Positions 9,284 to 17,410 of a DNA stretch of 64,000 nt are shown here, piece by piece (the first letter of the stretch is position 1; the number at the start of each line of letters is the position of its first letter). A program made the translations under genes and the position numbers. The stretch spans positions 36,385 to 100,384 of the forward strand of contig VGZA01000019.1 in assembly GCA_016872775.1 (NCBI GenBank), in the 5' to 3' direction. Origin of the DNA: Planctomycetota bacterium. Lineage in GTDB: Bacteria > Planctomycetota > Planctomycetia > Pirellulales > Pirellulaceae. Under the pieces are notes generated by a model, which searched no databases, was not told the origin of the DNA, and saw nothing but the letters and a program-made list of their open reading frames with translations.

Positions 9284-9724
9284 ATGAGCCCCGAGCAGAA
9301 TGCGATTAATCTGGGAATCACCTTTCCCAAAAAAGACAAAGGCTACCTCAATCTCTGCGTGCGGTCCGGCAATCTGTTGCTGACCTCCGGGCACGTCAGT
9401 GACATGAAAGGCAAGCTGGGAGCCGGCCTGACGGTGGAGCAAGGGTATCAGGCTGCCCGGGAATGCGCCGTGAAAATTCTGCAGTCGGTGCACCAGACCC
9501 ACGGCACGCTGGATGGGCTTCGCGTTCTGCGGCTCCTGGGCTGCGTCAATTCGACGGGCGACTTTACCGATCAGCATCTGGTCGTCAATGGAGCGTCCGA
9601 TCTGCTGCACCAGATTTTCGGTAAGGATGGCGATGGCTACCATGCGCGGAGCGCGCTTGGCTATGCTTCGTTACCCACGGGAGTCGCGGTCGAGGTCGAA
9701 GCGATCCTGGAGGTGATTACTTAG
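9284..9724 (+). CDS. RidA/YjgF family protein
   Basis: 146 residues. The family's C-terminal signature appears as HARSALGYASLPTGVAVEVEAI, including the arginine that binds the substrate carboxylate in RidA enzymes. LLTSGHVSD near residue 30 matches the N-terminal strand. RidA proteins hydrolyse reactive enamine/imine intermediates released by PLP enzymes; this sequence belongs to a branch whose substrate I cannot define. The start ATG 9284 is supported by GGAG eight bases upstream; the frame is open further upstream but lacks coding character. The gene is followed at once by a strong terminator. Confidence 0.88.
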   Translation: MSPEQNAINLGITFPKKDKGYLNLCVRSGNLLLTSGHVSDMKGKLGAGLTVEQGYQAARECAVKILQSVHQTHGTLDGLRVLRLLGCVNSTGDFTDQHLVVNGASDLLHQIFGKDGDGYHARSALGYASLPTGVAVEVEAILEVIT

Positions 9725-9745
9725 CGTTCCGGTCGGAAAATGCAA

Positions 9746-9775
9746 AAAGCCCTCGACGTATCGTCGAGAGCTTTT
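9746..9775. terminator. Bidirectional rho-independent terminator
   Basis: A perfect 7-bp stem (CTCGACG at 9752-9758 and CGTCGAG at 9762-9768) encloses a three-base TAT loop. An A-run lies on the left and a T-run on the right, extended by partial pairing of AAAGC with GCTTTT. It separates the convergent ridA-like gene (plus) and cysteine-rich gene (minus) and can terminate both. Confidence 0.85.
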
Positions 9776-9846
9776 GTATGCGGGCAGATAAACCGCTGGC
9801 CGTTGCGGCGGCCAAGCGGTTTGATTGCCTGTTGGCCAAACCGCGA

Positions 9847-10380
9847 CTAGGCAGCGCAGGTCGGCTCAGCGCCGCACTTCGGAGCGCAGCCGTTCGACTT
9901 GCAGCAGCGAGGCTGACGGCTGCATTTCTGCTTGCAGCAACGGGGCTCACGGCAGCACTTCTTGGCTTCGCAACCGCAGCTGGGAGCGGCGGCGCAAGTC
10001 GCTTCGCAACCACCGCGTTTGCCGCAATGGTTGTGGCAGCAACGATTATGATCGTGGCAGCGCTTCTCACGGCAGCAACGCGGTTCGCGGCAGCACTTCT
10101 TGGCTTCGCAACCGCAGCTCGGGGCGGCCGCTGCACAGGTCGGGGCGGCCGCTGCGTCACCACCGCATTTCGACGCGCAGCACCGCTGCTTGCAGCATCG
10201 GGGTTCGCGGCAGCATCGAGGTTCACGGCAGCTCTTCACTTTGCAGCAGTTGGACGCGGCACCGCAGCTGGGCTCACAACCACAGCCGCCCAAAATGCCC
10301 ATGGCATTGGCGCTGGTCGCACTGGCCAGATACACCAAGCCGGCAGCCAACACGGCGGTCAAAATCGTACGATTCTTCAT
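9847..10380 (-). CDS. Exported cysteine-rich repeat protein (CCREPRCC repeats)
   Basis: 177 residues from ATG 10380, chosen because GAGGAG lies seven bases upstream; an ATG at 10395 is less likely. A classic signal peptide (MKNRTILTAVLAAGLVYLASATSANA) is followed by a mature part of about 150 residues with 38 cysteines, roughly one in four. The unit CCREPRCC or a close variant recurs at least five times. The block PSCGCEAKKCCREPRCC occurs twice, so the protein contains an internal duplication. Histidines cluster once (RCHDHNRCCHNHC). The pattern suggests metal binding or dense disulfide cross-linking in the periplasm or at the surface. I recognise no named family. Codon choice and GC match the surroundings, so it does not look recently acquired. 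Confidence 0.85.
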   Translation of the reverse strand: MKNRTILTAVLAAGLVYLASATSANAMGILGGCGCEPSCGAASNCCKVKSCREPRCCREPRCCKQRCCASKCGGDAAAAPTCAAAAPSCGCEAKKCCREPRCCREKRCHDHNRCCHNHCGKRGGCEATCAAAPSCGCEAKKCCREPRCCKQKCSRQPRCCKSNGCAPKCGAEPTCAA

Positions 10381-10725
10381 TGGAGGGCTCCTCACTTCCG
10401 AAAACGCAGTTTGATGAAACTACCCATTCACCGGACCGCTGGCCCCGACCACGACTTCTGTTTGGATTTCGGCGGCTCTTGGCGGACGTCAAGTGAAACG
10501 GCCAGCAAGAAATTTGCTGACTTCAAGAACCGTTATCGTCGGCCCAGACTTCCGGCCTTCACCAGACCATTCCAATGTCGCTGAATTTCCTGGTTTACCA
10601 GTCCACCTAGGCGATCTGGCGGGAAATTGACGGCCTTACCGGCATTAAGGTTCCGGTCGTGACGACTTGGAAAGCTATCCGATCTGCATTCTGTGGCGGA
10701 GGGCGACGGGCAGGAATCGTCCGCG
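10381..10725. other. Noncoding gap upstream of the cysteine-rich gene
   Basis: About 345 bases between the start of the cysteine-rich gene and the end of the DUF1080 gene, both on the minus strand. Apart from the ribosome-binding site next to 10380 I see no gene or clear hairpin. The promoter of the cysteine-rich gene should lie here, but I could not pick convincing -35/-10 boxes. Confidence 0.4.
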
Positions 10726-11442
10726 TCACCTGGATAGGTCTTTGATGCGGATTTTTCGAAAATCGACCCGATCGCCATGTCCGAGGAAGGCGACATGACC
10801 TTTGGTTCGCCGAATTCCCGGGTGATCTTGACCATCGAGAGGCTTGGGGGTGCTTGCCGCGTCAAGGTCGGCGTCGACGATCACATTGCCGTTCAGAACC
10901 ACCCGAATGCGTCGATCTTTGACCGTGACCTCCTGCGAATTCCATTCTCCCAGCGGTTTAAGAAACTCCCGGCGGGCAGGGACGACGCCATATACCGAAC
11001 CGTGGTATTGGTACGGCTGCAGTTCTTTGTATTTTTCCGCCGAATTATCCAGAATCTGCAGTTCGATCCCGTCCAGGTGAAGGTTGCCCTTGGCGACATT
11101 CGGGCAGCGGATGCCGAGTCCGTTATTTGCGCCGGCGGTGAGGCGGAATTCGAAGCGGAAGACGAAATTGGAATATTCTTTTTCCGTCAGCAGGTTCCCG
11201 GCCGCGCCCGGGATGACGCTGATCGCGCCGTCCTCGATGCGATGACTGTCCACCGCCCCGATCCAGCCTTGAAGCGTCTTTCCATCAAAAAGACTGACAA
11301 ATCCTTCGTCTTCGACGGCCGGGCAACGGTGTTCCGTCAGGGCCAGAACCAGGGCGATGGCGACTAGTGGTACCGCGCGCCGACTGTACCTGGACAGAAG
11401 GGCGACCCAATCGACGCGCGAAGTGCTTACGACGGCAGTCAT
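10726..11442 (-). CDS. Exported DUF1080 (3-keto-disaccharide hydrolase-like) protein
   Basis: 238 residues from ATG 11442, which has GGAG nine bases upstream; an ATG at 11499 would add 19 residues. A hydrophobic segment near residues 22-38 acts as a signal or anchor. The DUF1080 fold follows: GFVSLFDGKTLQGWIG, a central beta-rich region with NNGLGIRCP and ELQILDN, and a C-terminal HVAFLGHGDRVDFRKIRIKDL. The family is a concanavalin-like sandwich very abundant in Planctomycetota and linked to glycan turnover; some members hydrolyse 3-keto-glycosides. The substrate here is unknown. The gene is divergent from the RmlD-like reductase gene. Confidence 0.88.
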   Translation of the reverse strand: MTAVVSTSRVDWVALLSRYSRRAVPLVAIALVLALTEHRCPAVEDEGFVSLFDGKTLQGWIGAVDSHRIEDGAISVIPGAAGNLLTEKEYSNFVFRFEFRLTAGANNGLGIRCPNVAKGNLHLDGIELQILDNSAEKYKELQPYQYHGSVYGVVPARREFLKPLGEWNSQEVTVKDRRIRVVLNGNVIVDADLDAASTPKPLDGQDHPGIRRTKGHVAFLGHGDRVDFRKIRIKDLSR

Positions 11443-11687
11443 GGCCGGTGGCTCCTTGAAGGGGCGTGGGAGTATCTCCCTCGAAACGGATTCCCGCAAG
11501 CAACCGCCTCGGCGGGCCTGCCTGCGGTCGCCATTCTATTCCATCCGCGTACGGCGGACAGCCCCGTTCCGGCGTGGAACCGCGTGGAACGGAGGGGCCC
11601 TGAACCGCTGGCCATTGACCTGGGTGTGGGCTTGCGTCAGACTCGCCTTTGCAGCGCGCGGCTGCCCCCTCTCCTATGTTGCATCGC

Positions 11688-12695
11688 ATGCCTTATTCCT
11701 CGCTCCGATTGCCGCTCTTGATCACGGGAATTGCGGGCGTCGCTGGTTATAACGCATTTCGCTTTTTCCGTGACCGGTTTCCCGGAGAGGTGGTAGGCAC
11801 CCGGCGGGTCGACAACTGGCCGTTGTCGGGCGACGGTATCGTTGCCTGTGACATCCACGATCGGGACGGCCTGCGTCGGCTGTTCGATCGTTATCGGTTC
11901 CGATCGGTCGTTCATGCCGAAGGGACGTGCCGCCTGAAGCACTGCGAATACGACCCGGAAATGGCCTGGCAGATCAATGTCGAGGGATTGTCGAATTTAC
12001 TCGACAATCTCTCTGCCGACGCGCGGCTGGTTCACTTATCGGTCGACCTGGTTTTTTCCGGATCCGGTTCCGGAAGCCACCGGGAAGACGATCCAACCGA
12101 CCCTGTGACGGTCTATGGCCAGACCATGGTGGAAACGGAGCGGATTCTGGCTCGACGCCGGCCGGACAGCTGCATCCTGAGGATATCCCTGCCTATGGGC
12201 ATCAGTTTCAATGGCCATGCCGGGGCGATTGACTGGATTCAATCGCGGTTTCGCAAACAAAAACCGGCAACCCTCTTCCTCGACGAAGTGCGTTCGCCGA
12301 CCTACACCGACTGCCTGAACCTGGTGATCGAGCGGATGCTTGGCACCGATCTTTCGGGCATCTTCCATGCCGGGGGGCCGCGGGCTCTGAGTTTGTATCA
12401 GATCGCGCAAATCGTGAACCGGATTGGCGGATACGATCCGCAACACTTGCGCGGTTGTCCTCGCGCGGAGGCCGGTCCCGTTCCGCCCCGAGCGGGCGAT
12501 GTTTCGATGGATTCGAGCAAGTTACGCGACGCATTGGGTGAGCAAATCCTCGATCCATGGCCGCTCGAGGAACTGATGTTTCCGACGCACGCCGATTGGC
12601 ATCGCGTTCGCGACTGCGAACCGATCGGTTCCCCGGAGTTGTTAGCGCGGGTACTCTACCGCAACCCGCGACGGGATCGGGGCGCGTTCCCGTAA
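11688..12695 (+). CDS. RmlD-like NAD(P)-dependent sugar-nucleotide reductase/epimerase
   Basis: 335 residues. A Rossmann motif near the N-terminus reads LLITGIAGVAGYNAF (GxxGxxG). The short-chain-dehydrogenase/RmlD pattern continues with RSVVHAEGTCRLKHCEYDPEMA and HLSVDLVFSG (Ser and downstream VYGQTMVETE carrying a Tyr near the expected YxxxK). The lysine is replaced (YGQTMVE), an oddity for this family that could alter catalysis. The sequence resembles dTDP-4-dehydrorhamnose reductase more than UDP-galactose epimerase. Start is ambiguous among ATG 11649, 11676 and 11688; none has a clear ribosome-binding site, and I took the one closest to the Rossmann fold. Confidence 0.78.
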   Translation: MPYSSLRLPLLITGIAGVAGYNAFRFFRDRFPGEVVGTRRVDNWPLSGDGIVACDIHDRDGLRRLFDRYRFRSVVHAEGTCRLKHCEYDPEMAWQINVEGLSNLLDNLSADARLVHLSVDLVFSGSGSGSHREDDPTDPVTVYGQTMVETERILARRRPDSCILRISLPMGISFNGHAGAIDWIQSRFRKQKPATLFLDEVRSPTYTDCLNLVIERMLGTDLSGIFHAGGPRALSLYQIAQIVNRIGGYDPQHLRGCPRAEAGPVPPRAGDVSMDSSKLRDALGEQILDPWPLEELMFPTHADWHRVRDCEPIGSPELLARVLYRNPRRDRGAFP

Positions 12696-12730
12696 TGGTA
12701 CGGTCCCAAATCGGCGCGGCCCAAGATCGA

Positions 12731-13294
12731 TCAAACGATGACGCTCGTCAGCGCCAGGAAATGCGGGTCGTTTCTCACCGGGTCGAAATCCGATTCCACG
12801 GGCACCCGATCCCGGTAATTCGGATCGAGTTCAAACGCCTGGGCCAGGTACATTACCGCCAGTTTGACGTTGCGCGCCAGGCTCCAATAGCAGGCAAGGT
12901 TGTAGTGCACAATCGCTTCGGCCGGATCGATTTCCAGTGCCTCTTCCAGCGACTGAATCGCCTGATCGAGTCGATGGATTCGCTTGTAGCACCAGCCCAA
13001 CGCGAGCCAGACATGGATATTCTCGTGATCAAACTCCAGCGACTGTTTCAGGGGCTCGACCGCTTCCGCATAGCGTTCCATCGAACGGAAGATCTGGCCC
13101 TTGAGGTAGCAGGCCTGGGCGCGTTGGCCAGAAGCGGGCTCGAGGCGGGACAGGGCAAGCAGCGCTTTTTCACCCAGTCGATCGCGGAGAGCCTGATTCA
13201 GCGTTGCGAGGTCCGAAATACCGACCATGAGTTCGAGATAGCCTTCGGCTTCCCGCAACAATTGTTGTCGGCGTAGTCGGCTGTAGTCGGACAC
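12731..13294 (-). CDS. Tetratricopeptide-repeat protein
   Basis: 187 residues from GTG 13294, supported by GGAG seven bases upstream (the upstream open frame to 13495 is poor in coding character). At least three TPR units are visible: QACYLKGQIFRSMERYAEAV, NIHVWLALGWCYKRIHRLDQAI and AIVHYNLACYWSLARNVKLAV, each followed by a leucine-rich helix and an acidic turn. It ends DFDPVRNDPHFLALTSVIV. Cytosolic, no signal peptide. TPR proteins bind other proteins; the partner is unknown. It is convergent with the reductase gene, with only 35 bases between stops and no evident terminator. Confidence 0.82.
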   Translation of the reverse strand: MSDYSRLRRQQLLREAEGYLELMVGISDLATLNQALRDRLGEKALLALSRLEPASGQRAQACYLKGQIFRSMERYAEAVEPLKQSLEFDHENIHVWLALGWCYKRIHRLDQAIQSLEEALEIDPAEAIVHYNLACYWSLARNVKLAVMYLAQAFELDPNYRDRVPVESDFDPVRNDPHFLALTSVIV

Positions 13295-13897
13295 GGCGCA
13301 TCTCCACGGCAAATGCAACCTCGGTCTTCCCAGAATTCGATCCAATTCCATTCGAGGCGTCAACCCGGGCGGGCTTCTGTGGAAAGTGTATCGCCAGGAG
13401 TCGGTTGCGGCTAGTTCGCTGATGCGGACAAATCGCGAAAACAGCCGTTTCCCCGAGCTTTCGACGACTCTATTCTGGTTCGAGTCGCTGGACATTCAAG
13501 GCCCGACGCTGGAATTAATCGCGGGTCTGATCGGCTCGAATCTCGTTCCGTGTTACTTCACCAAGTGAATTCAAGCCGAGACCGGTACTTCGTCGAGGGC
13601 ATGGAGTTTCTTTCGAAATCACCGGCGGAGTCTGCGTAGGGCAACTACTTAAAACCTAGACGACACTCATGGCGGGGGCAAACCGACCGATCCCCGCTTT
13701 CTTCGCTCGGCGAATCCAAATCCGCACTGCGGAAAAAAGACCTTGGTGGAAAGGCCATTCTGGCGTAGCCACGTCGCGACATCTGTTGCAAAAAAGGCAC
13801 AACATTCCGGACCGAAGGTTGCTCGAAACAACAGGCCCAACAACGAGTTAGCGACTCACAGCCAGCGATGGTCCTGGAGTTGCGTTTCGCTTTTGCC
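13295..13897. other. Intergenic region without a supportable gene
   Basis: About 600 bases between the divergent TPR gene and a small exported-protein gene. Short open frames exist on both strands but none has a ribosome-binding site plus recognisable composition. The promoters of both flanking genes should be here. I see no strong hairpin or repeat. Confidence 0.4.
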
Positions 13898-14191
13898 ATG
13901 AAACGGCAACACACCGAGTCGTCGCCTGGCAGCACTTCGTCTGTTGGGAAGAGGATTCTCGTCGGCCTTATTTTGCTGGCACTCGTCGGCCTCGTGCCCG
14001 GACTCTCTTGGGCTGACGACGCGTATCGCCCAGGGCCGTCCGAATGGCGGCGAACCGTTCGAGGATGGGAGTCAACCCGCAACTGGTATCCGGCGTCGCA
14101 GGAGAGTGCATCGCCGCATCCTGCTACGGTCGCGGCCTTGATCGGACTGGCGTCGCTGGGTGCCTTGATTGGCTTCAACGATCGACGTTGA
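13898..14191 (+). CDS. Small exported or membrane protein, unknown
   Basis: 97 residues from ATG 13898 (an in-frame ATG at 13868 would add ten). The N-terminus is Ser-rich, followed by a hydrophobic segment RILVGLILLALVGLVPGLSWA with a plausible signal-peptidase site before DDAY. The middle is Trp/Arg/Pro-rich (PGPSEWRRTVRGWESTRNWYP), and a second hydrophobic helix (TVAALIGLASLGALIGF) closes the protein. I recognise no family. The two hydrophobic ends suggest an envelope protein. No strong ribosome-binding site is visible. It sits 95 bases before the large anti-sigma-like gene on the same strand. Confidence 0.5.
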   Translation: MKRQHTESSPGSTSSVGKRILVGLILLALVGLVPGLSWADDAYRPGPSEWRRTVRGWESTRNWYPASQESASPHPATVAALIGLASLGALIGFNDRR

Positions 14192-14286
14192 CCGGAATTT
14201 TTCCAAAAAATTTGCACGGTCGAACCCTGGAAATCGCACCATTTGTCGTAGAGGCGATTGTGTTCCTCGAAGACAAGGACCGTGCG

Positions 14287-16524
14287 ATGCGACTGACGTT
14301 GCTGACCCTGCTGGCGTACCTCGACGATAACCTCGAGCCCGCGGATGCGAAGGAACTGGAGAAAAAAATCGAGGAAAGCAAGTTCGCGTCGGATCTGGTG
14401 CATCGGATTCGAATGTGCACGCGTCGGCTGCGACTGGATGCGCCGAAACTGGATGGAAAAGGGATGGGACTCGACCCCAATACGGTCGCAGAATTCCTCG
14501 ATAGCACGTTACCACGCGACCGGTTCCCGGATTTTGAGAAGGTCTGTCTGGAATCGGACCGACACCTTGCGGAAGTGGCATCTTGCCATCAAATTCTGAC
14601 CTTGGTCGTCGATCAGCCGGCTCAGGTATCTGTGGAGTTGCGGGAACGGATGTACCGGATTCCTACGATGCCGCTGCCCGAAACGGCGAGTCCGCAACTG
14701 CCGGAGAAGAAGAAGAAATCGAAGCATCGCCGGGGGGCGGGCGGGGACGGAACGGAACCTGTGCCTCCGCCGAAGTCGACCGTGCTCGGCAGCGAAAGTG
14801 CCCCTCCTCCGCCTCCAGCGCAGCTCGTACGATCCGCCGCGGGAGCGGCATCCGACCTGCCAGGCTACCTGCAACCTTCCGACCGGGCGCTCTGGCCACT
14901 TGCGTTGGCGTTTGCCGTGGCCTTTCTTGTCGTCGGCGCCGGATGGGTAACGATCGGCCCCGGCGGCAATCCGATCCGCTGGCTTTCCGAGAAGTTCAGC
15001 GGCACATCCACCGTCGCCCAGAGCGGCTCGTCGAACAGTCGCAACCAAGGCGATTCCGGCGCAGCCACAGGATCCCAAGGTAAGGACGACGGGGCTTCCG
15101 CGGGGAACCGTGCCGGCGCGGATGGCTCGGCTGCGAACGGCGCGAGGCCCGTCGACACCGACACGGCAACCGGCTCGAAGGATGGCGAAGTCGAGAACAA
15201 CCAACCCTCAATCGACAACGAACCACCCAATCCTGACAACGTGCCAACGGACGGCGCGGCCAAAACGGGTGAAAAAGTCCCGACGCCCGATTCCGATGCC
15301 GTCGCCGACACCGACACGCCCAGCCGCGATCCCGTGACCGACAAGTCTCGGCCCTCGGAGCCCCGAGGAATCGTCGCCGAAAACGGCCAGGAGGTCGCCC
15401 GGCTGCTTTCCGACGATCAGGTTCTCGCGCATGTGGATACGATGACTGGGCTCTGGCAGCGTCTGTCCAGGGGAGCAACGATCCTTTCCAACGAACGGCT
15501 CGTCGTCCTGCCGACATTCCGACCGATCGTATCGTTATCCAACAACATTCAAATGATGCTGGATGGGGACACTGCATTTCGAATCCTGGGGGATAATGAC
15601 GCCGGTGATCCGGTTGTCGCCTTTGAATATGGGCGCGCCGTGTTCAATACGGCGGGCAAGTCCGAGTTGCGCGTGCGGATCATGATTGGCGAGCATTCCG
15701 GGACGGCGACGATTCGCACCGTCGAATCGGAACTGGCTCTGGAAGTCCAGCATTTCCTGCCTCCCGCGGAACTGAACGACGAAATAGGTCGCATCACGAT
15801 TGTGCGCCGGCAGGCGACTTCGGGCACCATCGAATGGGTGACGGAGGAAGGCGAGTCGATCCTGATCGGCAAGGACCAGGTCTGTGTGGCGGCGACCGGC
15901 CAACCACCTCGGATCGTCGCCGCCGATGGCATTCCCGTATGGCTCACCCGCAAGAACCTGTCGGTGATTGATCGCCGAGCGTCGCGAGAACTTGAGTCGT
16001 ACCTCCATTCCGAAAAGGCATTGACGTTGCTCCTTGAGGAACGGACCGGTTTTCGGCAGGTGGAAGTGCGTTCACTGGCGGCCCGTTGCCTGGCCAGCCT
16101 GCACGAATTTTCGCCATTATTGCGGGAAATGGGCGACGAAAAGCAACGCGGCTATTGGAATGTCGCCGTGGAATCGCTCCGGGAAGCGATGGCCCGCAGT
16201 CCCGAATCGGCGAAGCGACTGCGCCAGGCGATCCGATCCGACATGCGCGAAAATGCTCCCGACTTGCTGCGTGCCCTGCGTGATTACGATCAAGAGCAGT
16301 TTGAACAGGGTGGAGCCAGACAGCTTATCGAATTGCTGGACAACGATTCGCTGGCGGTACGCGTCCTGGCCTTCGAGACCCTGCGGCGCCTCACCGGCTC
16401 AACCCACAACTTCAATCCGGAAAGGCAGGCCGACGAACGTCGCAAATCGGTAATGGTCTGGAATCAGCGCCTCAAAGAAAAAGCGATTCCCTACAAATAT
16501 GTCCCGCCACCTGGACTGGAATAG
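14287..16524 (+). CDS. Large single-pass membrane protein with anti-sigma-like N-terminus
   Basis: 745 residues from ATG 14287, preceded by AAGGA at seven bases. Residues 1-130 are helical and charged (LLAYLDDNLEPADAKELEKK, then GLDPNTVAEFLD and FEKVCLESDRHLAEVASCHQ). They resemble the cytosolic helical domain of anti-sigma factors and zf-HC2 proteins but have no zinc-binding HxxxCxxC. A Lys/Pro-rich stretch leads to one transmembrane helix at about 199-222 (LWPLALAFAVAFLVVGAGWV). Then comes a disordered Gly/Ser/Asp/Thr linker to about 375. An extracytoplasmic beta-rich domain (about 400-560) recalls FecR-type sensors, and the C-terminus is helical. The topology fits a transmembrane signalling protein, but no sigma factor is adjacent. 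Function unproven. Confidence 0.75.
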   Translation: MRLTLLTLLAYLDDNLEPADAKELEKKIEESKFASDLVHRIRMCTRRLRLDAPKLDGKGMGLDPNTVAEFLDSTLPRDRFPDFEKVCLESDRHLAEVASCHQILTLVVDQPAQVSVELRERMYRIPTMPLPETASPQLPEKKKKSKHRRGAGGDGTEPVPPPKSTVLGSESAPPPPPAQLVRSAAGAASDLPGYLQPSDRALWPLALAFAVAFLVVGAGWVTIGPGGNPIRWLSEKFSGTSTVAQSGSSNSRNQGDSGAATGSQGKDDGASAGNRAGADGSAANGARPVDTDTATGSKDGEVENNQPSIDNEPPNPDNVPTDGAAKTGEKVPTPDSDAVADTDTPSRDPVTDKSRPSEPRGIVAENGQEVARLLSDDQVLAHVDTMTGLWQRLSRGATILSNERLVVLPTFRPIVSLSNNIQMMLDGDTAFRILGDNDAGDPVVAFEYGRAVFNTAGKSELRVRIMIGEHSGTATIRTVESELALEVQHFLPPAELNDEIGRITIVRRQATSGTIEWVTEEGESILIGKDQVCVAATGQPPRIVAADGIPVWLTRKNLSVIDRRASRELESYLHSEKALTLLLEERTGFRQVEVRSLAARCLASLHEFSPLLREMGDEKQRGYWNVAVESLREAMARSPESAKRLRQAIRSDMRENAPDLLRALRDYDQEQFEQGGARQLIELLDNDSLAVRVLAFETLRRLTGSTHNFNPERQADERRKSVMVWNQRLKEKAIPYKYVPPPGLE

Positions 16525-16529
16525 AAACG

Positions 16530-16756
16530 CGGGCAGAGGGGCACGGGGGCACGGGGGCAGAGGGTTACGGGGAACAAGGAACAGAACGGCCTCGCCCTTG
16601 CACGCGTCAATTCCGTTAGTACGCGTCCAGAAACAAAACCGTGATTCGTAGGACGGACATCTTGTCCGTCCCATCTTGTCCGTCCCCGTAAGTACTGACT
16701 GACTTCTTTCCTGTCCTAGTTCCCCGTAACCCGTAACCCTCTGCCCCGTCGCCCCT
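16530..16756. repeat. Nested inverted-repeat element (possible MITE-like or dispersed repeat)
   Basis: Between the membrane-protein gene and hpf. The left arm (about 16548-16574) contains GGGGCAGAGGGTTACGGGGA. The right arm (about 16719-16747) is its imperfect reverse complement, with ACCC repeated once. Between them lies a perfect 9-bp hairpin (GGACGGACA 16651-16659 / TGTCCGTCC 16663-16671) followed by a second copy of CATCTTGTCCGTCC. The left end also has a tandem GGGGCAC repeat. The hairpin sequence recurs at 29088-29162. No gene is visible inside. Confidence 0.65.
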
Positions 16757-16971
16757 GGTTGTAATGTTCCAATTCGTTAAACTATTTTGCTCGCTGCCTT
16801 TTCTCGCAGGCGACGGCGCCTGATGTCGAGGGTAATGGTGATCGAGTAGAAAATGCGTTTGTTCCCGTTGGAAGCACGGGTTAGAATGTGCGGTTTGGGA
16901 GAAGCGGTACGTCGCGTCGGATAAAACGTAGTTGTTGGCTGGCATTTAAGGCTGGAGAAGGAGATTGATTC

Positions 16972-17313
16972 GTGCAGGTCAGCATTTCCGCACGCCACGG
17001 CCATTTAGCTCCCGCCACACAGGAGAAGATTACCACGAAGGTCGAAAAACTGCGTAAGTACCACGAGCGGACCACTGCGATTCAAGTGACGGTGGACCTT
17101 GAGCACCGCGATGAACCGACGGTGGAAGTCAAGGTATCGGTCGAGCACACGGTCGATTTTGTGGCGCGAGAACAGGCGGAAAACGTAATGGCGGCGTTGG
17201 ACAGTGCGTTGCACAAGGTCGAATCCCAGTTGCGCAAGCACCGAGAGAAGCAGACGGGGCATCGGCTGCCGGGCCAAAAGCACGAAGAGGTCATACGAGA
17301 CGAGGAAGAATAG
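16972..17313 (+). CDS. hpf: Ribosome hibernation promoting factor, short form
   Basis: 113 residues, the short HPF/YfiA class without the C-terminal dimerisation domain. It starts MQVSISARHGHLAPATQ, has the beta-alpha core typical of the S30AE domain, and ends with a highly charged tail. GTG 16972 is preceded by AGGAG at eight bases. It binds the small ribosomal subunit in stationary phase. In many bacteria hpf is followed by ptsN and ptsH, exactly as here, linking ribosome hibernation to the nitrogen-related phosphotransferase system. Confidence 0.92.
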   Translation: MQVSISARHGHLAPATQEKITTKVEKLRKYHERTTAIQVTVDLEHRDEPTVEVKVSVEHTVDFVAREQAENVMAALDSALHKVESQLRKHREKQTGHRLPGQKHEEVIRDEEE

Positions 17314-17410
17314 CCGTCGCGTGCGGCTGCGGGTCGCGTGACGATTGTTCTGGCGGCGGCCCTGACGTCGCTTGTCGGGAACACACAGGTACAGTTCAAG
17401 GGTTATTCCA

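Noticed and set aside
13645..14403. A 252-codon minus-strand open frame in the gap before the anti-sigma-like gene
   Set aside because: No start signal, odd composition, and it runs into the coding region of the opposite strand.
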